Below are positions 1-5,208 of a stretch of 5,208 nucleotides of DNA, one piece after another. Within the stretch, counting starts at the first letter, position 1, and every line of letters begins with the position of its first letter. The notes beneath the pieces were generated by a model. It was not told where the DNA came from and ran no database searches. It saw only the letters and a list, made by a program, of their open reading frames with translations. The position numbers were made by a program, and so were the translations under genes. This stretch comes from JAICMB01 sp049514735. Its GTDB lineage: Bacteria > Acidobacteriota > Terriglobia > Bryobacterales > Bryobacteraceae. The stretch is from contig JBEKUT010000502.1 of assembly GCA_049514735.1 (NCBI GenBank), forward strand, positions 1 to 5,208, written 5' to 3'.

Positions 1-385
1 CGACCAGCACGGCACCGGCCGACCATTCGCCTCCTAGTCCGAGGCCGATGAGGGCGCGCCAGAAGAGCAGGGTTACGAGGCCACTGGATGTCGCCGATCC
101 GGCCGATGCAATCGAGTAGGTCAGGATCGTATAAATCAGCGTGCGGCGGCGTCCGATGCGATCGGAAACGATGCCGGCCACGATTCCTCCGAACGCAGAG
201 GCGATCAAAGTTGCGGAACTGACAAGTCCGGCAGTGGTGTTGGTCCAGTGAAACTCGGCGCGCAGCGTTTGGACGGCGAAAACATAGAGCAGGACGTCGA
301 GAGCGTCCAGCATGTAGCCGAGCATGGCCGCTATCAGAGCGGTCCATCGAGCCTTGGAGGACGCGACGGCGATTTGCGGCGTCAC
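1..385 (-). CDS. MFS transporter, N-terminal part (gene cut by the left edge)
   Basis: Encodes the first 128 residues of a major facilitator superfamily secondary transporter in the inner membrane; the rest lies beyond position 1. Visible features are a first membrane helix (about 15-38) with two acidic residues (D27, D30), as in metabolite:H+ symporters. The loop between helices 2 and 3 carries the MFS signature (GIVSDRIGRRR, 71-81). Helix 4 begins with R110 and leads into a glycine-rich GLGLGGEW motif (114-121), typical of the sialate/aromatic-acid/metabolite:H+ symporter branches. The substrate cannot be told from this half. The GTG at 385 is chosen because it keeps helix 1 whole, with a weak GAAG upstream; GTG at 433 is an in-frame alternative, and the ATG at 325 would cut into helix 1. 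An ATG at 408 lies in another frame and ends in TGA overlapping this GTG. The gene is divergent from the adaptor gene. Family call firm, start uncertain. Confidence 0.88.
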   Translation of the reverse strand, partial: MTPQIAVASSKARWTALIAAMLGYMLDALDVLLYVFAVQTLRAEFHWTNTTAGLVSSATLIASAFGGIVAGIVSDRIGRRRTLIYTILTYSIASAGSATSSGLVTLLFWRALIGLGLGGEWSAGAVLV

Positions 386-408
386 GCGCTTCGTTTTCGG
401 CTGGGCAT
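382..408 (-). other. possible 8-codon leader ORF overlapping the MFS start
   Basis: On the minus strand an ATG at 408, preceded by AGGA four bases upstream (413-416), opens an ORF of eight codons (MPSRKRSA). Its TGA (384-382) overlaps the proposed GTG start of the MFS gene as GTGA. This ATG has a better ribosome-binding site than the GTG. It could be a leader peptide that couples translation into the transporter. Alternatively it is the real start of the transporter, separated from the rest by a one-base frameshift or sequencing error. It may also be chance, since short ORFs are common. Confidence 0.25.
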
Positions 409-444
409 AGTATCCTAACAGTTTAAGCGACACGTTTCGGCTGG
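395..444. repeat. 10-bp direct repeat in the divergent intergenic region
   Basis: TTTCGGCTGG occurs at 395-404 and again at 435-444, exactly 40 bp apart, so both copies would lie on about the same face of the helix. They flank the AT-richer centre of the 65-bp gap between the divergent MFS and adaptor genes. The spacing would suit a regulator bound at two sites, but two copies alone could be chance. I see no convincing -35/-10 pair for either gene in this gap. Confidence 0.35.
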
Positions 445-450
445 CTGTCA

Positions 451-1674
451 ATGCGGCTCAAAATCCTACTGCTCGCCGCGGTTCTGGCGATGGGCGGCGG
501 GGCGCTGTACATGCTTCAGGGCAAACAGCAGGCCCCTAAATCGAAAACATCGGCGTTCAAAGTGGCGACGGTCGCTCCGGCATCGATCGCGCGCACCATC
601 CGGCTCACGGGTCAGACTTCGGCGCGTCATTACGTCAACATCAACGCTCCGCGGCCGCGCCTGGCGGATTCGAATCGCCTGGTGCTGTTGACGCTGATCA
701 AAGCCGGGACCTTTGTCAGGAAGGGCGAGCAGATCGCGACCATCGATGGGCAGTTCACCGCGGATCATATCGACGATGTGATCGATCTGGTGAAGCAGGC
801 CGATGCGGACGTTCTGAAGCGCAAGGCCGAGCAGGCGATCGAATGGGAATCTCTGCAGCAGACGCTGCGGCAGGCCAAAGCCGATATGGAAAAGGCTTCT
901 TTGGACGCGAAGCCCGCGGGAATTCTGACGCAGATCGAGCGCGATTTGCTGGAGCTGAACGTTCAGCAGACCGAGGCCCGCTATACGGAGTTGTTGAAGA
1001 GCGTCGCGGAACAGAAGAAATCGTTCGAGGCGGAGATTCGGATTCTCGATATTACGGCAGCGCGGCAGCGCCGGCATCTGACGCGGCATCAGGACGATTT
1101 GAAGAAGTTCACGATCCGGGCTTCCATGGATGGCCTGGCAGTGATGCAGCCTATCTGGCGCGGTGGGGACATGGGGCAAGTGGACCAGGGCGATCAATTG
1201 GGGCCCGGTCAGCTATTCATGAAGGTTGTGGACCCGAAGAGCATGCAGGTGGAAGCGAACGCGAATCAGGTGGAGGCCACCGATCTGCGCGTCGGCCAGC
1301 ACGTGAAGGTGCGCTTCGATGCGTTTCCGGATCTGGAGTTGCCCGGGTCGGTTTACAGCATCGGCGCGCTGGCTACGGGGAGCTGGATGCAGAATTATTA
1401 CATCCGCAACGTGCCGGTGAACATTACGATTGCGGGTTACGATCCCCGAGTGATTCCAGATCTTTCGGCGTCGGGCGATGTGACCATCGAGAGCGCGGAT
1501 AACGTTCTCACGATCCCTGTTTCCGCGGTTGAAAATCGCGATGGACGCGCGTTTGTGCGAGTGAGTGACGGCGGCAGATTCGTGGAGCGGCAGGTCACAC
1601 TGGGTATCCGCAATGAATCGCAGGTGGCCGTGCTTTCCGGGTTGCAATCGGGCGATCGGGTGCGCGTCGATTAA
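451..1674 (+). CDS. HlyD/RND-type periplasmic adaptor (membrane fusion protein)
   Basis: A 407-residue adaptor of the kind that bridges an inner-membrane transporter to an outer-membrane channel in tripartite efflux systems. It has an N-terminal membrane anchor or uncleaved signal (about 3-22, no lipobox cysteine). The first half of a lipoyl-like domain follows (about 50-100, with the GTFVRKGEQIATID stretch). A long, charged helical hairpin spans about 108-220. The second lipoyl half and beta-barrel cover about 221-350, and the C-terminal membrane-proximal domain about 353-407 (LTIPVSAV, then a closing LQSGDRVRV). This is the usual order and length for the family. The start is the first ATG after an in-frame stop at 424-426, and it lies directly before the anchor; no clear Shine-Dalgarno is visible. 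The SET-domain gene follows after 8 bases, so the two probably share a transcript. No ATPase or channel gene is adjacent. The ADOP permease downstream is a possible partner, but this is inference. Confidence 0.9.
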   Translation: MRLKILLLAAVLAMGGGALYMLQGKQQAPKSKTSAFKVATVAPASIARTIRLTGQTSARHYVNINAPRPRLADSNRLVLLTLIKAGTFVRKGEQIATIDGQFTADHIDDVIDLVKQADADVLKRKAEQAIEWESLQQTLRQAKADMEKASLDAKPAGILTQIERDLLELNVQQTEARYTELLKSVAEQKKSFEAEIRILDITAARQRRHLTRHQDDLKKFTIRASMDGLAVMQPIWRGGDMGQVDQGDQLGPGQLFMKVVDPKSMQVEANANQVEATDLRVGQHVKVRFDAFPDLELPGSVYSIGALATGSWMQNYYIRNVPVNITIAGYDPRVIPDLSASGDVTIESADNVLTIPVSAVENRDGRAFVRVSDGGRFVERQVTLGIRNESQVAVLSGLQSGDRVRVD

Positions 1675-1682
1675 GTCCGAGC

Positions 1683-2108
1683 ATGAGCAAGCGCACGCTC
1701 CTGCGGAATCTTAAAAAAGTCTACTGCCGTTTGCAACCCTCGGCGCACCACGGCGTCGGCGTTTTTGCGATTCGCCGCATTCCGAAAGGCATCAATCCTA
1801 TTGAATTGCCGCAGCCTCCCGAACTTGTCCATTTGACCGAAGCGGATGTACGGGCGCAGCCGGTTGGGATCCGCAAGATGATCCGGCAATACGCGGTGAA
1901 GCAGGACGGCGTTTACATTTACTCGACGCTGGGGTTCAACATTGTCGAGTTGGAATATTTCGTGAACCACTCCGCGCATCCGAATTTGGTGTTCGATGAA
2001 GACGCGGGTTGTTATCGCACGGCGCGGGCGATCGCGACTGGCGAAGAGTTGACCTGCGACTACAACCATTTTGCGCCGTCGATGCCCGCAATTCAGTACC
2101 GGAAATAA
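1683..2108 (+). CDS. SET-domain protein, putative protein-lysine methyltransferase
   Basis: A 141-residue single-domain cytoplasmic protein with the main SET motifs in order. The N-terminal SET turn has HGVGVFA followed by IPKG (about 24-36). The NHS motif sits in a FVNHSAHPN stretch (N95, H96, S97, P100, N101). The closing GEELTCDYN motif (120-128) supplies the tyrosine of the active site (Y127). In known SET enzymes these segments form the S-adenosylmethionine site and the lysine channel, so the active-site residues appear present. There is no post-SET cysteine cluster; the protein stops 13 residues after the DYN motif. The substrate cannot be predicted, and bacterial SET proteins are poorly characterised. 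The gene begins 8 bases after the adaptor stop with no strong ribosome-binding site, which points to read-through from the adaptor. A 66-base gap and a new promoter separate it from padR. Confidence 0.88.
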   Translation: MSKRTLLRNLKKVYCRLQPSAHHGVGVFAIRRIPKGINPIELPQPPELVHLTEADVRAQPVGIRKMIRQYAVKQDGVYIYSTLGFNIVELEYFVNHSAHPNLVFDEDAGCYRTARAIATGEELTCDYNHFAPSMPAIQYRK

Positions 2109-2123
2109 AGGCTAGCGGTTACC

Positions 2124-2153
2124 TTGACCTTCTAGGGGGCGTTGTGTCATACT
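2124..2153 (+). promoter_or_regulatory. putative sigma70-type promoter of padR and the permease
   Basis: TTGACC (2124-2129) matches the -35 consensus at five of six bases. CATACT (2148-2153) is a fair -10 box at 18-bp spacing; TCATAC one base earlier gives 17. Transcription would start near 2160, leaving a leader of about 15 bases before the padR ATG. The overlap with the inverted repeat at 2129-2166 supports a regulated promoter. Identified by eye only. Confidence 0.55.
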
Positions 2154-2166
2154 TCTTCCCTAGAAG
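2129..2166. promoter_or_regulatory. perfect 9-bp inverted repeat, putative PadR operator
   Basis: CTTCTAGGG at 2129-2137 and its exact reverse complement CCCTAGAAG at 2158-2166 are separated by 20 bp. The left arm touches the last base of the -35 box, the -10 box lies between the arms, and the right arm covers the likely transcription start. Its arm centres are 29 bp apart, close to three helical turns. A dimeric winged-helix repressor bound here would block the promoter, and many PadR proteins repress their own gene. There is no T-run after the right arm, so a terminator is unlikely. Confidence 0.55.
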
Positions 2167-2174
2167 CAAATAGT

Positions 2175-2513
2175 ATGAACAAGAAGAAACCGGACTTGCC
2201 GCAGGGGACGCTGGACTTGCTGCTCTTGAAAACCCTCTCGCTGGGACCGATGCACGGGTATGGAATCGGGCAGCGCATCCAGCAACTGGCCGAAGGGATG
2301 CTTCTGGTGGAAGAGGGAACCTTGTATCCGGCACTCTATCGCAGCGAGCAGCGCGGGTGGATCGAGGCGGAATGGGGCGTGAGCGAGAATGGCCGGCGGG
2401 CGCGTTTCTACAATCTGACGCGGAGCGGGCGAAAGCAGTTGAAGGAAGAGGAGCAGCATTGGGAACATCTCTCGCTGGCGGTGGCGAAAATCCTCGGAGC
2501 AGTTCGATGCTGA
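2175..2513 (+). CDS. PadR-family transcriptional repressor, ADOP-associated type
   Basis: A 112-residue winged-helix DNA-binding protein. The N-terminal LPQGTLDLLLLKTL (8-21) and GPMHGYGI (24-31) motifs, the recognition-helix region EEGTLYPALYR (46-56) ending in QRGW, and the wing EWGVSENGRRARFYNLT (66-82) match PadR closely. A short charged C-terminal helix (about 83-112) probably serves for dimerisation, as in small PadR proteins. This length and these motifs fit the acidobacterial subgroup encoded beside ADOP permeases. The start at 2175 is preferred over the in-frame ATG at 2142, because the latter lies inside the putative promoter and would add 11 residues unlike the family. A weak AGAAG lies 8 bases upstream, within the right arm of the inverted repeat. 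The gene overlaps the permease start by 7 bases. It probably represses its own operon; the inducing signal is unknown. Confidence 0.93.
   Translation: MNKKKPDLPQGTLDLLLLKTLSLGPMHGYGIGQRIQQLAEGMLLVEEGTLYPALYRSEQRGWIEAEWGVSENGRRARFYNLTRSGRKQLKEEEQHWEHLSLAVAKILGAVRC
2496..2499 (+). promoter_or_regulatory. Shine-Dalgarno deciding the permease start
   Basis: GGAG lies inside the end of padR, 7 bases before the ATG at 2507. It fixes the permease start here rather than at the ATG at 2357, which would add 50 residues read from padR sequence out of frame. Confidence 0.7.
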
Positions 2514-5146
2514 GACAAATTCTGGCGCGCGCCCGTGCTTTGTGGCGTCGCGAGGAGATCCATGGCGAGATCGCCGAGGAACGCGAATTTCATATCGCCA
2601 TGCGCGCGGCCGATCTGACGCGCGGCGGAATGGACCCGTCTGCGGCGAACGAGGCGGCGCGAAGGGGCTTCGGCGCGGCTCTCAGCATGCACGAACAGGG
2701 CTTCGACGTCCGCGGCGGCGGCGTCATGGAAGATATTGCGGCCGATGTTCGACTCGCATTGCGAATGCTGCGCAAGACACCAGTGAAGACGGTGGCGTTG
2801 GTGGCCACCGTGGCGCTCGGAATCGGCATTAATACAGCGGTCTTCAGCGTGATCAAGGCTGTGGTGCTGGAACCGCTGCCGTTTGCCGGCGCGAAGGACC
2901 TGGTTGTCGTTCACCAGGTCGAAAAGGGGGAAAGCGAAGGCGTCAGTTACCCGAATTTCGAAGACTGGAGATCGGCGAGCCGGAGTTTCCAGGGAATGGC
3001 GGTGTACGCTCCCGATTCTGCCACGCTGACTGAGCGGGGCCAGGCGCAGCGCGTCTATGGCGCGGTGGTTTCGGCCGATCTGTTCCGCTTGCTCGGCGTA
3101 ACGCCGCTGCGCGGCCGCTTGTTCAACGAGACTGAGGATGATCCGGGCAGCGGGCGTGCGGTGATCGTCAGCGACGCGTTGTGGCGAACGCAGCTTCAGG
3201 GATCCGAAGACGTGCTGGGTCGGTCCGTGATTCTGGATGGCGTAGGATACCGCGTAATTGGCGTGATCCCCTCCGCGCTGGCGTTCCCGGTACACAGCGA
3301 TGCCGCAAACTACTGGGTTACGGTAGCGGTGGACGCGCAACCGGGCGCTTGGGGCGGCAGTATTCGCAAGAGCCGCAGCTATCCGCGCTATGAGGCGGCG
3401 TTGGGGCGACTCAAGCCGGGCGTGACGGTGGCGGAAGCGCAAGCGGAGATGGGCGTAATCGCGAGGAACGTGGCGCGGCAGCATCCAGTCGTGGACCTCA
3501 AAGAAGGGGTGCGCGTGAGCGCGGCAATCGAAGACGTGGTGGGCCGCGTCCGTCCACTGATGTGGACCTTGTATGGCGCAGTCTTCTGCGTATTGGCCGT
3601 CAGTTGTGCGAACGCGGCGACATTGCTTCTGGTAAGCGCAGTGGCGCGCAGCCGTGAGTTTGCGTTGCGTGCGGCGTTGGGCGCGCGGCCTTCCCGGATA
3701 GTCAGGCAATTGCTAGTGGAAAGCCTGGTATTGGCACTCGTGGGCGGGGCTAGTGGCGCCTTGCTGGCGGGGACCCTGGTAGCCCTTTTTACGAAAATCG
3801 CTCCGCCGGATACGCCCCGTCTGAGTATGGTTCACGCGGATGGCGCGATGCTGCTTTACGCCGTGGCTCTCTCCGTTCTGACGGGTCTGGTTTTCGGCGT
3901 CGTCCCGGCGGCGGCAGCCCAGCGGCACGACTTGATGGGGACGCTCAAGAATAGTGCACGGGCCTTGCATCCGAGTATACGGCGTCCGAGTACACTGCTG
4001 ATCGCGGGGCAGATTGCTTTGAGCACGATGCTGGGCTGTTCGGCCGTGGTGCTGAGCGGTAGTTTCTGGCGCATTCTTCATACGCCGCGCGGTTTCGACC
4101 CGCACAACGTATTAACCGCCTCGGTCAGTCTGCCGCCAGCGGCGTATCGGCAGGGCTCGGAAAAGGTGACGCGGTTCTATACGGACTTGCTTGAGCAGAT
4201 GAGACGTGAACCGAACGTGGTGGCCGCGAGCGTCGCTCAATCGCTCCCTTTGAGCGGCCAGAATAACAGCACTCAAGTAGAGGCGATCGGCGCCAGGACG
4301 CAAGAGAGAGCTTCGGCGGACCTGCGGTTCGTGGACCCGGACTATTTCCGCACGCTGCGCATTCCGCTGCTGGAGGGCCGCTACCCCCTAGCTTCGGATC
4401 GGAGTGGTCAACCGGAAATAGTGGTTGTGAATCGCGCTTTCGCGGCGCGCTTTCTGCGGGGGCGTCAGCCGGTGGGCTCGCTGCTTCACTTGGGTTGGGG
4501 CGGGGATGCGCCGAAACTTGTTTCAGGCGTGGTGGGCGATGTGCTTCACGATGCCTTGGGCGTGCAGGCGACACCGGAAGTATATGTTCCGCTGGCGCAA
4601 TTCCCAATCAACGATATGACGTTGGTGGTGCGGACATCGGGCGGCCCGGACGACACAGCGCGGATGCTGCGCGCGGTAGTGCGGCGAATGGATCGAAGCG
4701 TGCCCGTGGAAAACGTGCGCACACTGGACGATTATCTGCTGCTATCGGTAGCGCCGCAGCGATTTCTGATGTATGTGCTAGTGGCTTTTGCCGCGAGCAC
4801 GCTGCTGCTCGCCGCCATCGGCCTTTACGGCGCGCTGAGTTACGTTACGGTGTGCCGCCGGCACGAATTCGGAGTACGCATGGCGCTGGGCTCGAACATG
4901 TGGGGCGTGATGCGTCTTGTGCTGCGGCAAGGGCTCGGAATCGCAGCACTGGGAATCGCCGCGGGAGTGTTGCTGATGACGGCAGCGGCGCGCTTCCTCA
5001 GCGGATGGCTGTACCGGACCAGCCCTTTCGACGCGCCCAGCCTGGCGTGCGCGTGCGCGGTGTTCATGGTTGTCGCGGCGGCGGCCTGCTGGGGTCCCGC
5101 GCTACGGGCGACGCGGGTGAGTCCGCTGACTTCCCTGCGCGGATAG
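2507..5146 (+). CDS. ADOP-type duplicated FtsX/MacB-like permease without ATPase
   Basis: An 879-residue inner-membrane protein. It opens with a charged cytoplasmic prefix domain (about 1-75, with EEREFHIAMRA and GMDPSAANEAARRGFG), then VRLALRMLRKTP before helix 1 (about 94-118, ALGIGINTAVFSV). A MacB-like periplasmic domain follows (about 119-345), then the first FtsX domain with three helices near 351-375, 400-425 and 448-470. The pattern then repeats: a helix at about 495-520, a second periplasmic domain to about 745, and a second FtsX domain with helices near 753-780, 809-836 and 846-868. The protein ends in a VSPLTSLRG tail. This is the eight-helix layout of ADOP, about the usual size. 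MacB-like FtsX permeases couple an ATPase to extracytoplasmic work, but this protein has no Walker motifs and no ATPase is adjacent. Its substrate and energy source are unknown. The start overlaps padR by 7 bases, so coupled translation and PadR control are likely. Confidence 0.93.
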   Translation: MLRQILARARALWRREEIHGEIAEEREFHIAMRAADLTRGGMDPSAANEAARRGFGAALSMHEQGFDVRGGGVMEDIAADVRLALRMLRKTPVKTVALVATVALGIGINTAVFSVIKAVVLEPLPFAGAKDLVVVHQVEKGESEGVSYPNFEDWRSASRSFQGMAVYAPDSATLTERGQAQRVYGAVVSADLFRLLGVTPLRGRLFNETEDDPGSGRAVIVSDALWRTQLQGSEDVLGRSVILDGVGYRVIGVIPSALAFPVHSDAANYWVTVAVDAQPGAWGGSIRKSRSYPRYEAALGRLKPGVTVAEAQAEMGVIARNVARQHPVVDLKEGVRVSAAIEDVVGRVRPLMWTLYGAVFCVLAVSCANAATLLLVSAVARSREFALRAALGARPSRIVRQLLVESLVLALVGGASGALLAGTLVALFTKIAPPDTPRLSMVHADGAMLLYAVALSVLTGLVFGVVPAAAAQRHDLMGTLKNSARALHPSIRRPSTLLIAGQIALSTMLGCSAVVLSGSFWRILHTPRGFDPHNVLTASVSLPPAAYRQGSEKVTRFYTDLLEQMRREPNVVAASVAQSLPLSGQNNSTQVEAIGARTQERASADLRFVDPDYFRTLRIPLLEGRYPLASDRSGQPEIVVVNRAFAARFLRGRQPVGSLLHLGWGGDAPKLVSGVVGDVLHDALGVQATPEVYVPLAQFPINDMTLVVRTSGGPDDTARMLRAVVRRMDRSVPVENVRTLDDYLLLSVAPQRFLMYVLVAFAASTLLLAAIGLYGALSYVTVCRRHEFGVRMALGSNMWGVMRLVLRQGLGIAALGIAAGVLLMTAAARFLSGWLYRTSPFDAPSLACACAVFMVVAAAACWGPALRATRVSPLTSLRG

Positions 5147-5200
5147 CGCTCAGCCGGCAAGGGCGTGCGGCTACAATCAAGTTGCCGCCGCCCACCAACC

Positions 5201-5206
5201 TATAAT
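5201..5206 (+). promoter_or_regulatory. possible -10 box of a gene beyond the right edge
   Basis: A perfect TATAAT hexamer lies 55 bases after the permease stop, two bases from the window end. No good -35 sits at normal spacing; TTGCCG at 5182-5187 is only 14 bases upstream. A weaker TACAAT is at 5172-5177. The rest of 5147-5208 shows no gene and no strong terminator. Confidence 0.3.
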
Positions 5207-5208
5207 TC

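Noticed and set aside
466..1197. 243-codon open frame on the minus strand opposite the adaptor gene
   Set aside because: The adaptor frame shows a full set of family domains; the antisense product shows no motif.
2129..2166. Inverted repeat as a terminator of the adaptor-SET operon
   Set aside because: The loop is 20 bases and no T-run follows on either strand; the overlap with -35/-10 boxes fits an operator better.
2142..2174. Longer padR start at the ATG at 2142
   Set aside because: It would begin upstream of the proposed -10 box and add 11 residues with no similarity to PadR; the ATG at 2175 begins a typical N-terminus.
2357..2506. Extra 50 residues at the permease N-terminus
   Set aside because: They come from reading padR out of frame; the ATG at 2507 has a good ribosome-binding site and begins the ADOP prefix domain.
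2408..3709. 433-codon open frame on the minus strand inside padR and the permease
   Set aside because: It lies opposite strongly supported coding sequence; its translation is rich in Arg, His and Gln with no recognisable domain, as expected for an antisense shadow in GC-rich DNA.
5152..5172. AGCCG / CGGCT hairpin after the permease as a terminator
   Set aside because: The stem is only 5 bp with an 11-base loop and no T-run follows.
4495..5205. 236-codon plus-strand frame running past the permease stop
   Set aside because: It is an out-of-frame reading of the permease C-terminal half, with Arg/Ala/Gly-rich composition and no domain; only its last 59 bases lie outside the permease.

Overview
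The window looks chromosomal and comes from a GC-rich bacterium, most likely an acidobacterium of the Solibacter/Bryobacterales type. The main reason is the last gene pair: a short PadR-family repressor overlapping a permease of about 880 residues with two FtsX-like halves, an N-terminal prefix domain and no ATPase. This is the arrangement known as the acidobacterial duplicated orphan permease (ADOP) and its PadR partner. The lineage is inferred from gene content only; no search was possible.

Layout. Positions 1-385 (minus strand) hold the 5' part of an MFS transporter gene that runs off the left edge. A 65-bp divergent intergenic region (386-450) follows, carrying a 10-bp direct repeat and a possible 8-codon leader ORF ahead of the MFS gene. 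On the plus strand, 451-1674 encodes a membrane-anchored HlyD/RND-type periplasmic adaptor (membrane fusion protein). Eight bases later, 1683-2108 encodes a small SET-domain protein, a putative protein-lysine methyltransferase; the two are probably co-transcribed. The gap at 2109-2174 holds a plausible sigma70-type promoter whose -10 box lies between the arms of a perfect 9-bp inverted repeat, a good candidate for the PadR operator. PadR (2175-2513) and the permease (2507-5146) overlap by 7 bases and should be translationally coupled. The last 62 bases are non-coding and end in a perfect TATAAT hexamer, perhaps the -10 box of a gene beyond the edge.

How the genes may work together. The adaptor and the ADOP permease are the kinds of parts that make up MacA/MacB-like assemblies, but neither an ATPase nor an outer-membrane channel is encoded here. 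ADOP may use an ATPase encoded elsewhere or act in another way. PadR probably represses itself and the permease. The SET protein is the unusual member: its position next to the adaptor suggests a link, but nothing in the sequence names its substrate.

No RNA genes, insertion sequences, CRISPR arrays or convincing terminators were found. The window is mostly ordinary for an acidobacterial genome; the best leads are the PadR operator, the SET-adaptor pairing and the missing ATPase.
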